From the NCBI GenBank assembly GCA_024233005.1, contig JACKQE010000008.1, positions 62,001-126,000 of the forward strand: 64,000 bases of DNA. Direction: 5' to 3'. Positions 16,072 to 24,745 of the stretch are shown one piece after another; position 1 is the first letter of the stretch; each line of letters opens with the position of its first letter. The translations under genes were made by a program, and so were the position numbers. The notes below the pieces were generated by a model. That model did not search any database. It was not told the DNA's origin and saw only the letters and a program-made list of their open reading frames with translations. This DNA is from Akkermansiaceae bacterium (GTDB lineage Bacteria; Verrucomicrobiota; Verrucomicrobiia; Verrucomicrobiales; DEV007).

Positions 16072-16926
16072 ATGCACCTCCGTATTTTTCATCGCACCCG
16101 GTATGTCTACCGCACAGCGGTCTCACAGAGTCACAATGAGTTGCGTTTCCGCCCGGCTTCGGACAATCCCCGGCGGTTGAAGTTTTTTCTGCTCAAAGTG
16201 GAGCCGCCTTCAAGGCTCCGCCATTTTCGGGACGAGCATTACAATTATGTCCATTGGTTCGAAATCCCAGAGCCTCACCATGAGTTGCTGATCGAGGCTT
16301 CCATGGTCATCCAGACGACCTCGCCTTACGCCAATGGCGAGCCGATGGGAATCCTGCTGGACTCCCTCAAAGGCGGGGTCGATGAACAGATTTCTCCGTT
16401 TCTGCTTCCCAGCCGCTACGTCTCGCTTGACCCCGAAGTTTGGCGACTTGCGGTGGACATCCGCCAGGACCGTCAGGACATTTTTGAGACGGCCCTCGCG
16501 ATCATGCACCATGTCCATGATCATTGGGAATACGCGCCCAACACCACCCATGCAGCCACGCATCTCAAGGATGTCATGGCCACCCGGCAGGGGGTCTGCC
16601 AGGATTTCACCCACCTCATGATCGGACTGCTGCGTTCTCTCGGCATTCCCGCCCGTTACGTCAGTGGCTACCTGTTCAACGGACCCGGCGCGCACCTCCG
16701 CGGAGCTCAGGCCTCCCATGCCTGGTGCGAGGTCTGGTTGCCGGGGACCGGATGGTTTGGGCTGGATCCGACCAATGCGACGCTTGCCGATGACCGGCAT
16801 GTCAAGATTGCCACCGGTCGGGATTACGACGATGCCGCCCCGATCAGCGGGACCATGTCCGGACCTCCCAATGCGACGGCCCGCCTCGAGGTCACGGTCC
16901 GGGTCGAAGAGGCCACCATGGACTGA
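16072..16926 (+). CDS. transglutaminase-like cysteine protease family protein
   Basis: A 284-residue protein with an N-terminal transglutaminase-associated beta domain (MHLRIFHRTRYVYRTAVSQS, residues 1-130) and a transglut_core domain. The catalytic triad is visible as C176 (RQGVCQDFTH), H216 (ASHAWCEVW) and D232 (FGLDPTN). It probably hydrolyses or remodels an amide or isopeptide bond, possibly the product of the ATP-grasp partner two genes upstream (inference from the conserved cluster). No signal peptide is seen, so it acts in the cytoplasm. The stop lies 37 bp from the convergent aldolase gene. Confidence 0.92.
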   Translation: MHLRIFHRTRYVYRTAVSQSHNELRFRPASDNPRRLKFFLLKVEPPSRLRHFRDEHYNYVHWFEIPEPHHELLIEASMVIQTTSPYANGEPMGILLDSLKGGVDEQISPFLLPSRYVSLDPEVWRLAVDIRQDRQDIFETALAIMHHVHDHWEYAPNTTHAATHLKDVMATRQGVCQDFTHLMIGLLRSLGIPARYVSGYLFNGPGAHLRGAQASHAWCEVWLPGTGWFGLDPTNATLADDRHVKIATGRDYDDAAPISGTMSGPPNATARLEVTVRVEEATMD

Positions 16927-16963
16927 GCTCTTTGGTCAGACGCTCCGGGCGGGATACGGCATC

Positions 16964-18940
16964 TCAAATGACCCGGTCATTTCCGCCATCGACCGGAATC
17001 TGGGCCCCTGTGGTTTTCCCGAACAGGCTGGAGGCCATCGCTGAAACCATGCGTCCCACGTCGCGGGAACGGATCTCGGTCTTCATCAGGTTGCGTTTCT
17101 TGTATTCGTCGACCGTCATGCCATAGCGCTCGGCGCTGCGTTGCAGGGCTTCGGGGGTCCACAACTTGGTGTCGAAGACCGCGTCGGGATGGATGATGTT
17201 GCAACGCACGCCGGTCGGGGCCAGTTCGAGCGCCGCGACACGGCAGAGTTGGGTCAGGGCGGCCTTGGCGCAGGAATAACTGGCCGCACCCGGACCGGGT
17301 GCCTTCGCGTTGCGCGAGCCCACCAGGACCACGGCGCTTTCATTCCCTTCTTTGAGATAGGGGATGGTGTATTTGAGGAGTTTCTGGTGACTGGTCAGGT
17401 TGACCGCCATCGATTTGTCCCAGTTGGATTGCTCCATGTCCTCCAGATAGGCCCCGGCGGTGAAAATGCCCGCATTGCTGACCACGATGTCGATGCCGCC
17501 AAAGCGTCGCACGGTTTCCGTGATGGCTTCGATGACATGGGCATCGTCCGTGAGGTTCACGACCATGCCGATCCCGCCCAGGCCTTTCATCTCCGCGACA
17601 ATGTCAGGGTTCAGGTCCAGGCCGATCACTTTCGCCCCATCTTTGGCGAGCGCCTCCGCGCAGGCGAAACCTATCCCGGCCGCTGATCCCGTGACCAAGG
17701 CCACTTTGCCCTGATGGGGAAGCAGTGTGCCGCCGGCTTGGCGCAGTTTGGCCTGCTCCAGTTCCCAGTACTCGATTTCAAAGAGCTCTTTTGCCGGCAG
17801 AGGCTGCCAACCTCCTTCCCACGCGGCCTCGGCGATCTGGATGGTCCGCCAAGTGTGGGTTGCGATGTCCTTCACAATGGCCGCTTCCGACTCCGTGGTG
17901 CCGAAGCTGACCACGCCGCGTCCCTGCCAGACCACCCAGCGCGGTGCCGGGTCGAGCATGGTGAGCCGGCCGTCGGAGTGCTCCGCAAAGTATTTCTCAT
18001 ACTCCGCGACATAAGCCGCGATGTCCGCGGTTGGATCCTCGCTTACCACAGCCGGCAGCCGTTTTGTGCGGATGGTGTGGTCCGGGGTGAGAGGGCCGCG
18101 TGTTGCGAGGCTGGCCGCGTCGGTCCGGTTGGAGAATCCCACCGCTTCCGGAGAGTCGTCAAGCAGGGCGAGGCAGGGCTTGCCCCTCGCCGCCGACACT
18201 GCTTTGCGCAAGGTGGCCAGTCCGAGGTGGTCCTGCCGGGCCTCCCCGACCGGAGCCTGGAAGGCACCGACTTTTTGGGCGAGGTGTTCCTCGGCCATCG
18301 AGACCAGCTCGATCATCAGTTCGTAACTGCGGCGCGGGTCATCATGCCAGGTGAAAATACCGTGGTTCATCAGGATCATGCCGTCAATTGTCGACGGGTC
18401 GATTCCAGAAAGAGCATGCGCGACCTGCTTGGCGAGGACAAAGCCCGGCATGACATAGGGAAGGATGAGCACCCGATCCCCATAGACCTCCCGCACCGCG
18501 GCTAGTCCGTTGGGATGATTGGTCAGCGCGAGCACGCTGTCGGCGTGGGTGTGGTCAACATACTTGGCCGGAATCACCGCGTGCACCACTGCTTCGATGG
18601 AGGGATTTGGCGCGGCCGGATTGAGCATCGCGGCCCGTTGCTGGGCCACCATGTCGGCGTCAGAGAGCGATTCCAGCCGTCCCATTTTCAGCAAGGCGGC
18701 AAGACGGACCGGGGCGAAGCCCTCCTCCGTGATGGTGGCCAGATCTCCGCCGGAACCCTTGACGTGGAGGACATCGACCTCATCGCCGAAAAAGTCTTTT
18801 TCCCGGATTTTGACCGAGGTGTTGCCACCACCGTGCATGACCAGGGCCGGATCGGCCCCAAGCAGACGGGATGTATAAAGACGAAGCCCCAGTTCACCGG
18901 GAAAATTCAGGGCTTCAGAGTCGGACCAACGGGATTGCAT
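16964..18940 (-). CDS. bifunctional class II aldolase / short-chain dehydrogenase (RhaD-like)
   Basis: A 658-residue two-domain enzyme. Residues 1-400 are a class II aldolase with the metal-binding His pair in DHTHADSVLALTNHP and a further MNHGIFTW. Residues 410-658 are an SDR with VTGSAAGIGFACAEAL, SNAGIF and the catalytic YSCAK. This is the one-piece rhamnulose-1-phosphate aldolase/lactaldehyde dehydrogenase architecture. It would split a deoxyketose phosphate and oxidise the lactaldehyde formed. Rhamnose as substrate is inferred from family only; no rhamnose isomerase or kinase is nearby. The start MQSRWSD at 18940 agrees with the family N-terminus. Confidence 0.87.
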   Translation of the reverse strand: MQSRWSDSEALNFPGELGLRLYTSRLLGADPALVMHGGGNTSVKIREKDFFGDEVDVLHVKGSGGDLATITEEGFAPVRLAALLKMGRLESLSDADMVAQQRAAMLNPAAPNPSIEAVVHAVIPAKYVDHTHADSVLALTNHPNGLAAVREVYGDRVLILPYVMPGFVLAKQVAHALSGIDPSTIDGMILMNHGIFTWHDDPRRSYELMIELVSMAEEHLAQKVGAFQAPVGEARQDHLGLATLRKAVSAARGKPCLALLDDSPEAVGFSNRTDAASLATRGPLTPDHTIRTKRLPAVVSEDPTADIAAYVAEYEKYFAEHSDGRLTMLDPAPRWVVWQGRGVVSFGTTESEAAIVKDIATHTWRTIQIAEAAWEGGWQPLPAKELFEIEYWELEQAKLRQAGGTLLPHQGKVALVTGSAAGIGFACAEALAKDGAKVIGLDLNPDIVAEMKGLGGIGMVVNLTDDAHVIEAITETVRRFGGIDIVVSNAGIFTAGAYLEDMEQSNWDKSMAVNLTSHQKLLKYTIPYLKEGNESAVVLVGSRNAKAPGPGAASYSCAKAALTQLCRVAALELAPTGVRCNIIHPDAVFDTKLWTPEALQRSAERYGMTVDEYKKRNLMKTEIRSRDVGRMVSAMASSLFGKTTGAQIPVDGGNDRVI

Positions 18941-18998
18941 GAAATGTGGACAAAGGGAGCTGAAAGGGCCGCATTTATGGCCCCCCACGGACCTCCTG

Positions 18999-19754
18999 TC
19001 AACTCTTGGTGCTTTCCAGGAGTCCCTCCACTTCGCCGGCCAGTTCCCGGAACGCGCGGGCGGCAACCCGTTGCGAGTGGCCGGCAAGCAGGGGTTTGCC
19101 CGCCAGCGCCATCCGCTCAATGTCGGATGAAAAGGGGATCGTGGTCTTCAAAAAAGCCGGGAAGGCTCCGGGAAGGATTTCCATCGTTTCCAAATGCAGG
19201 CGCTTCTGTCGCTGGACCATGGAAAAGTAAGGAACGAGCAGGGATTCGGACAAGCCGGAGTCACGGAAAAACTGCCGCAACTGCTCCAGAGTCCGCTGGG
19301 AAAGGGTCGTGGGGATGACCGGCACCAGGATCAGGTCCGAGGCGCGGAAGACATTTTCGGACACCAAGGTCAGGTTCGGAGGGCAATCCACGATCACGAA
19401 ATCGTAGGCTTTCCCCACTTCTTCGAAAAGATGGTGGAGTTGCTTGCGCGACTTTTTCATGCTCGCGAGGAGAAGGTCGAGATTCCGGTGATCAATGTGG
19501 GACGGCAGGACATCGAGTCGTTCAAAGGCGGTGGGCAGAATGCTTTTGCGCAGGCTTGAGTCGCTGAAATTGCCCCCCTTGATTTTGAATTTTGGAGAAC
19601 CTTCAACCCTTAGGGCATACGAAGCGGCGCCCTGCGGGTCGAGATCGATCAGAAGGACCCGGCGATCCTTGGAACGGAGCGCGCAGGCCAGATTCACGGC
19701 CAGGGTGGTTTTTCCCACCCCACCTTTGATACTGTAGGCGGAGATGATTTTCAT
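18999..19754 (-). CDS. orphan ParA-family ATPase
   Basis: A 251-residue ParA/MinD-type P-loop ATPase. It has the deviant Walker A KGGVGKTTLAVNLA with signature lysine, Walker A' region VLLIDLDPQGAASYAL, and Walker B VIVDCPPNLTLV. Such proteins position DNA or large complexes. No parB or parS-like partner adjoins it, and the bifunctional aldolase gene that follows on the same strand starts 58 bp downstream, so this is an orphan copy and probably not the chromosomal segregation pair. The upstream 320 bp hold no gene. Confidence 0.88.
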   Translation of the reverse strand: MKIISAYSIKGGVGKTTLAVNLACALRSKDRRVLLIDLDPQGAASYALRVEGSPKFKIKGGNFSDSSLRKSILPTAFERLDVLPSHIDHRNLDLLLASMKKSRKQLHHLFEEVGKAYDFVIVDCPPNLTLVSENVFRASDLILVPVIPTTLSQRTLEQLRQFFRDSGLSESLLVPYFSMVQRQKRLHLETMEILPGAFPAFLKTTIPFSSDIERMALAGKPLLAGHSQRVAARAFRELAGEVEGLLESTKS

Positions 19755-20074
19755 GCGCTCTGATTCCGATGGCTGCCGGACAAACCAAGGTCCAGTTTAC
19801 CTGTCGCGGTCCGCAAGGAAAAGCTTTCTTTGACCCAAAGCGGCCGGAATTCCGCGCCATTCTACCGGGATGGGCTTCTGCCGGCGTTGGAAAGCGGTTC
19901 AGCCATCCTGGTATCCAATCTCCCCGTGGGGTTTGGGGTAGGCATTCCGAAAGGAAAGATGCGCCGCGGCACGGCAGTTGGGAGTTGGGACTTGGTGCCC
20001 GCCAATTTTGGAGGAGCCAATTTTCACGAAAGGAGGTATGGTTTTCCACGTCATCCAGCAACAGTTTCAGACTC
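19755..20074. other. gene-free divergent region between parA-like and DUF6438 genes
   Basis: No convincing gene is seen in these 320 bp. A strong Shine-Dalgarno-like aaaggaggt ends at 20037 and abuts an ATG at 20038. The frame that follows is not protein-like, and the gap to the DUF6438 start at 20075 is too long for that motif to serve it. Confidence 0.6.
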
Positions 20075-20647
20075 ATGCAAAGAAAACTGATCCTTCCCCT
20101 TCTTCTTGCCACGGTCGCCATGCCGGTGATCTGTGCCAGGCTCCAGGAAGTCCAAGCCGCGCCGGAGCCGGGATCTGCGGCGGAAACCACGTCCCTCCGC
20201 GACCGATACCGGGAAATATTCAATCCCGGGCACACTGACGAAGAGGAAGCGGCTCTGCGCGCAAAACTGCCGTTTGACAGCATCTCCCTCCAGCGGACTC
20301 CCTGTTTTGGAACCTGTCCAGTATACTCGGTCACGCTCCACCGCAATGGGGAGGCCGAATTCGAGGCCAAGGAGCATCTGCCGAAACTTGGCAGGTTCTC
20401 CGGCAAGCTGGATGTCTCCACCTATGGTCGGCTGTGTTATCTGATCGAACAAAGCCGGTTCCAAGACATGAAAGACCGTTACCAAGCGTCGTGGACCGAT
20501 GACACCACCTGCATTGTCACGGTCACCGGTGGTGGGAAGCGCAAAGAGGTCTCCGATTATGGCAGCGTCGGACCGATCGAACTCTGGGCGATCCAGCAGA
20601 TCATCGACTCCGTCCGGGAAAGCCTTTCCTGGAAGCCGGTGCCTTGA
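20075..20647 (+). CDS. secreted DUF6438-domain protein
   Basis: 190 residues with an N-terminal signal sequence (MQRKLILPLLLATVAMPVICA, cleavage near residue 20-27). The DUF6438 domain spans about residues 65-185. The signature is ISLQRTPCFGTCPVYSVTL, whose paired cysteines are spaced C-F-G-T-C, followed by the YDVSTYGRL-type strand and a C-terminal helix. The domain is common in secreted proteins of Bacteroidota and Verrucomicrobiota; its function is unknown. The start at 20075 lies directly before the signal peptide. The gene converges on the Gfo-SDR fusion, with a 27-bp gap. Confidence 0.78.
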   Translation: MQRKLILPLLLATVAMPVICARLQEVQAAPEPGSAAETTSLRDRYREIFNPGHTDEEEAALRAKLPFDSISLQRTPCFGTCPVYSVTLHRNGEAEFEAKEHLPKLGRFSGKLDVSTYGRLCYLIEQSRFQDMKDRYQASWTDDTTCIVTVTGGGKRKEVSDYGSVGPIELWAIQQIIDSVRESLSWKPVP

Positions 20648-20674
20648 CGGACCGCGCCGGCCAGTGCCAGTGCG

Positions 20675-22468
20675 TTACCAAGCGGTCCATCCCCCGTCGA
20701 TGACGAGGTTTTGTCCGGTCATGTAACGGCTGGCGGAGGAGGCGAGAAAGACCACCGCGCCGGCCAGTTCATCCGGTTGACCCATGCGCCGGAGCGGGCT
20801 TTTTTCTTCAAGCCTTCGGACCAGTTCCGGATTCACCGTGGGGGAGGGGAACGGGCCGGGGCTTAAGGTGTTGACCCTGACCCCGTCGCCCGCCCAACAG
20901 ACGGCGAGGTGGCGTGTCATCTGCAACACTCCGCCTTTGAGCGTGTGGTAGGCCACCGGGCTGATGGCGGTGACGCCTTCGTAGACTTCAGGATAAGATC
21001 CCACTGAACCATACATGGACCCGAGCATGATGACCGATCCGGGAACGCCCCGGGACACGACGTGGTCGCGGAGGCGGCGTGCCAGGGTGAAGTAGGCGGC
21101 GGCATTGCCGAGGTGGTGGGTGAACTCCTCCTGGGTGACGGTTTTCCAATCCTTGCCGAGTGCTTCATGGCCGTTGTTGACGAGGATGTCGATGGTCCCG
21201 GCGGCTTGGAGGGCCGCGTTAAAGCCGGTTTCAAGAGAGGCGGGGTCCTGTTGGTCAAGCGCCACCGCGAGATGGGGGCCGGTCGCCACCCCGGGTAGGT
21301 CGGCCACCACCGCTTCGGCCGTGGCCAGCGAGCGGCTCGAGACCACAATGCGACACCCTGCTTCGGCGAGAGCCCGGGCGAGAGCTTTGCCGAGATGTCC
21401 GGAAGCGCCGCTGACAAGGGCGGTGCGGCCGGTGAGGTCGAAGGCTTCCCAGACGGTGCCGCGGGGCGGCGATTTCATGGGGTCGCTCACTTCCAACCAA
21501 GGCGGATGGGCCGTCTGGTTGAGGGCTCCAAGACAGGTTCGGAGGGTCTGGGCGGCTTCGTCCAGTGTGCAGGCGGGAGCGGCGATGCCTTCGATGGCAT
21601 CAAGGAACCGTGCCGCCTGGGTGGTAAAGAGATCATCCCGCTCCAGCGGATGTGGGTCATCCTGCCACGGCTGCTCCGGTCCTTCCATCCACCGCCAGCG
21701 GCTGTGATGGTATTCAAAGCGAGCAGTGCCCCGTTCACAGATCACCGTGATGGTGGACTCATTGGGTGCCTGATGTTGGTTGAGCTGGAACGAGCCCATG
21801 ACCTGCCCATGGCGGGTCAGCAAATGCACCGTGTCCTCCACTGTGACATCCTCGAGTTTTTGGTGCGCGGCATCCGCCATGAGGCGGTCGGCCGGCCCCA
21901 CCAGCCATTCCACGGCATTCAGGAGATGCGGCATCATGTCCTGGATGGCGCCTCCTCCCTGCCGGTGGTCTCGGTAGTAGGTCTCGCGGTAGGCGGGACG
22001 GTAGGTCGGAAAATGCTGGCCTGCCGTGACCGTCACCTGGAGCGGAGCCCCGAACTGTCCTGACTGCAAGGCCGCGCGCATGGCCTGCAAGGCCGGGTGG
22101 GCCCGGTAAACAAAAGCGACGGAACAAACGAGGGATTTCTCCCGCAGAAGTGAGCGCAACTCTGCAAAACCGGTGAATCCGGTCGAGAGCGGTTTTTCGA
22201 TCAGCACATGGAGCCCGGCTTCGGCACACTGGCGGGCCAGCGCGAGGTGGAGGTGGGCTGGAGCGGCGATCACGGCGGCGTCCCATGGGTGGGTCAAGGC
22301 CTCTTCCAGGCTGGCATGGTGACTGCAGACCGGGTAGCGATTGGCGATGATCTCGCCGAGGTCACCCCGGGGTTCGCAGAAGCCCACGGCAGCGCGGCCG
22401 GTCTGCAGAAAACAACGCAGGTGACGCTCCCCGATGGAGCCAGTGCCGAGGATGAGGATGCGGAGCAT
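20675..22468 (-). CDS. Gfo/Idh/MocA oxidoreductase fused to an SDR
   Basis: A single uninterrupted 597-residue frame with two complete NAD(P) enzymes. Residues 1-330 are Gfo/Idh/MocA: ILILGTGSIGERHLRCF, the EKP motif in HVLIEKPLST, and a YRDHRQGGGAIQDMMPHLL substrate region. From about residue 348 there is an SDR: TALVSGASGHLGKALA, NILVNNG-type NNGHEALGKDW, Ser/Tyr/Lys in MLGSMYGSVGS and AYHTLKGGV, and the C-terminal YMTGQNLVIDGGWTAW. The junction (SDPMKSPPRGTVW) contains an internal Met that could mark an ancestral second start. The likely role is successive oxidation/reduction of one sugar or polyol, perhaps a sugar of surface glycans. It lies 63 bp downstream of the VWA gene. Confidence 0.9.
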   Translation of the reverse strand: MLRILILGTGSIGERHLRCFLQTGRAAVGFCEPRGDLGEIIANRYPVCSHHASLEEALTHPWDAAVIAAPAHLHLALARQCAEAGLHVLIEKPLSTGFTGFAELRSLLREKSLVCSVAFVYRAHPALQAMRAALQSGQFGAPLQVTVTAGQHFPTYRPAYRETYYRDHRQGGGAIQDMMPHLLNAVEWLVGPADRLMADAAHQKLEDVTVEDTVHLLTRHGQVMGSFQLNQHQAPNESTITVICERGTARFEYHHSRWRWMEGPEQPWQDDPHPLERDDLFTTQAARFLDAIEGIAAPACTLDEAAQTLRTCLGALNQTAHPPWLEVSDPMKSPPRGTVWEAFDLTGRTALVSGASGHLGKALARALAEAGCRIVVSSRSLATAEAVVADLPGVATGPHLAVALDQQDPASLETGFNAALQAAGTIDILVNNGHEALGKDWKTVTQEEFTHHLGNAAAYFTLARRLRDHVVSRGVPGSVIMLGSMYGSVGSYPEVYEGVTAISPVAYHTLKGGVLQMTRHLAVCWAGDGVRVNTLSPGPFPSPTVNPELVRRLEEKSPLRRMGQPDELAGAVVFLASSASRYMTGQNLVIDGGWTAW

Positions 22469-22531
22469 GTCGTGAAGAGGGGTGGGATGATTGGGCAGGA
22501 GGATCCCGCAGACAGTGAGATCAGTGTTTCT

Positions 22532-24745
22532 TCAGAAAGTGCCGGCCAGTTTGCGTCCGATCCAGAAAACGGCGAGCAGGAGGAGCACGAAGCCCGCCCA
22601 GAGGGGATGCGCCCAGAGGAGGAGCCGGCGATCTTCAGGTTCCGGGTCAGGGAGCGCGGAGACCGCCGCGAGGACGGAGGCCGGATCGGGCTTCTCGATG
22701 AGCTGTCCCCTGGTCAAGAGGGCGATCTCGCGGAGAACATCAAGGCGTGCCGGTTGTCCCAGTTTTTCGCGGCTTGAGCCCTGCACCGAGACGGTGGTTT
22801 CGAGGGTGGACGCATTTTCCGCACAGCTCAATTGGATGCGGTGCTCTCCGGGCTCGGTCGGGGTGAATCCTCCGGTGAAGAGGCCCCAGGCTTCCTCGCC
22901 GGCGGGGGAGAGTCGCACGGTACTGGTTTTGCCGGAGGGCGTGGCGATCTGGGCAACCACGGAGCCTTCCCGAAGGGGCTCGCCTCCCGGACTCATGGCG
23001 TTGGCATTGAGTGTCAGAACATCCCCGGTGCGCGGGCGGTCGGGCGAGTAGAAAAGTCGCAGGGAGTCGCCTTGGGCCATCCCTCGTTGATAGGCCATCC
23101 ACCGCACCACCTGTCCCCAGAACCGGTAATGGTATTTGTCCTCCACCCCGCGGCGCCAGCGCCACGCCCCATCGGAGCCCATGAAGAGGATTTTTCCCGC
23201 GCCGAAGGTTTTGGTGACCAGCAGTGGCACCCTTCCGAACCGGGTGCTCTCGGAGCTGTGCGTGGCGAGGATTTCCGTGCCGGCTTTGGCCCGGAGCGCG
23301 GGAGCATACCATTGGAAGCCCGGCAACCCGGCCCAGACACGGGCACTTTCCGCATCGGTGTCCTCCAATTTGGTGAGCAGGCTGCGCATACCCAGCTCGG
23401 TGAGGGCATAGCGGCCCGGCGAGGCACTCCCCCAGCCCCGGGTTTGGGCGGTGTCCAACACCACGGGGTAAAGCTCCTCCAGTGCGGTTCCGGCGAAGGA
23501 GCTTTGGTAGCCGTGGAACCCGGGAAGGAAGACCAGTCCGGAAGCCTGGTCCCTCACCAGACGAGCCAGCGCGGCGACCTCATCGGTCGTCAACTGGCCC
23601 TCCTGCACCCCAACGTCGCCCACGAAAACGACGTCGTAGAAGGGGAGTTTGTCGGACGGGGGAAAGGCCTCCAGATAGCCGCGCCCATCACCCATTTTTC
23701 CCAGACCGGGATGGAACAGCACGCAATTGACCGCCACCCCGGGATCACGCTCCAGCGCGTTGCGCAGATAGCGGAACTCCCAGCGCGGGGTCGATTCGAT
23801 GACGAGGACCCGGAGTTCTTCTTTGCGGATCGCGACCGGGGCTTCGAGGACGTTGTTGGCGGGAAAGCGGTCGCCTCCCACCACAGGGATGGAGAGTTTC
23901 AACGTCACGTCGCCCGTGGCGCCGGGATTCCACACCAGAGTGTCCTGCAGGCGGCCCATGGCGGGCAGGACCAGATCTTTGGTGACCAGTTCGCCGGTGC
24001 TCGAGGACATTTCGATCGTCACCGGTTGCTCCCTGGGCAGGCTGCTTTCAATGGCGAAGGGCACCCGCAGGGGCTTGCCGGCGACCCCATAGGCCGGAAC
24101 ATCAAAGCTGGTCAGTTCGATGTCCGGGAGTCTCGATTCGGAGCCGACCGGGACCGTGAAAACCGGGGCCCCGCGCACCCGGAGTCGGGTCGCCGCCTGG
24201 CTCGGAGCGCCTCCGGTGTTCCAATCTCCGTCGCTGATGAGGAGCACTCCGCGGAGCCGGGGATGGGCTTCCAGCACCTTGGCAAGCGCTCCGTTGAGGT
24301 CCGTGCCCTGATCAGCGGGATCCAGCGTGGAGGAAAAGGTGTCAAAAACAAGGTCGAGGCGGCCCGAGAGAGCCGTCCACAGGGCGGGATCGGCGAGAGG
24401 ACCGGCGGCTTCCGCACGGGTTCCGGCATCGGCTCCGGGGCGGGCCGGGTCGGTGACATCCCGCGTCTCCATGCTGTGGGACACATCGCGCAGCACCGCA
24501 AACGTCGGCAAATGATCGGGGAGAAACCGCTCACGCCATTCTGGTTGGTTCAGGGTGATGGCAATGGCCACGGCAATGAGGACACGCAGGCACTCCAACC
24601 AGGCCACGCCACGACGTCTCCCGCTGCGGCGCCAACCCAGGATTGCGAGGACGAGAACGATGAGGACAAAACCGATCGAAAGACCGAGCGAGAGCGCGGT
24701 CGGCTGGAACACGAGAGTGGCGTTGCTGGCGGAGCCGGGATTCAT
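22532..24745 (-). CDS. membrane VWA / glutamine-amidotransferase-like protein
   Basis: 737 residues. Two N-terminal membrane helices (about 18-37 and 47-63) are followed by a VWA-like domain with the MIDAS-type DVSHSM and LLISDGDWNTGG. A beta-rich region and a class I glutamine-amidotransferase-like fold follow (YDVVFVGDVGVQEGQLT, GLVFLPGFHGYQSSF). A C-terminal membrane helix sits near 715-732. The architecture is common in PVC bacteria beside BatA and DUF58 proteins. No catalytic Cys-His-Glu set is evident, so the amidotransferase-like part is probably structural or ligand-binding. The start codon overlaps the stop of the upstream BatA-like gene by 4 bp (ATGA), indicating coupled translation. 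Confidence 0.8.
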   Translation of the reverse strand: MNPGSASNATLVFQPTALSLGLSIGFVLIVLVLAILGWRRSGRRRGVAWLECLRVLIAVAIAITLNQPEWRERFLPDHLPTFAVLRDVSHSMETRDVTDPARPGADAGTRAEAAGPLADPALWTALSGRLDLVFDTFSSTLDPADQGTDLNGALAKVLEAHPRLRGVLLISDGDWNTGGAPSQAATRLRVRGAPVFTVPVGSESRLPDIELTSFDVPAYGVAGKPLRVPFAIESSLPREQPVTIEMSSSTGELVTKDLVLPAMGRLQDTLVWNPGATGDVTLKLSIPVVGGDRFPANNVLEAPVAIRKEELRVLVIESTPRWEFRYLRNALERDPGVAVNCVLFHPGLGKMGDGRGYLEAFPPSDKLPFYDVVFVGDVGVQEGQLTTDEVAALARLVRDQASGLVFLPGFHGYQSSFAGTALEELYPVVLDTAQTRGWGSASPGRYALTELGMRSLLTKLEDTDAESARVWAGLPGFQWYAPALRAKAGTEILATHSSESTRFGRVPLLVTKTFGAGKILFMGSDGAWRWRRGVEDKYHYRFWGQVVRWMAYQRGMAQGDSLRLFYSPDRPRTGDVLTLNANAMSPGGEPLREGSVVAQIATPSGKTSTVRLSPAGEEAWGLFTGGFTPTEPGEHRIQLSCAENASTLETTVSVQGSSREKLGQPARLDVLREIALLTRGQLIEKPDPASVLAAVSALPDPEPEDRRLLLWAHPLWAGFVLLLLAVFWIGRKLAGTF

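Noticed and set aside
20029..20238. Strong aaaggaggt followed at once by ATG (20038)
   Set aside because: There is no spacing between motif and start, and the 66-codon product is low-complexity and overlaps the DUF6438 gene in another frame.
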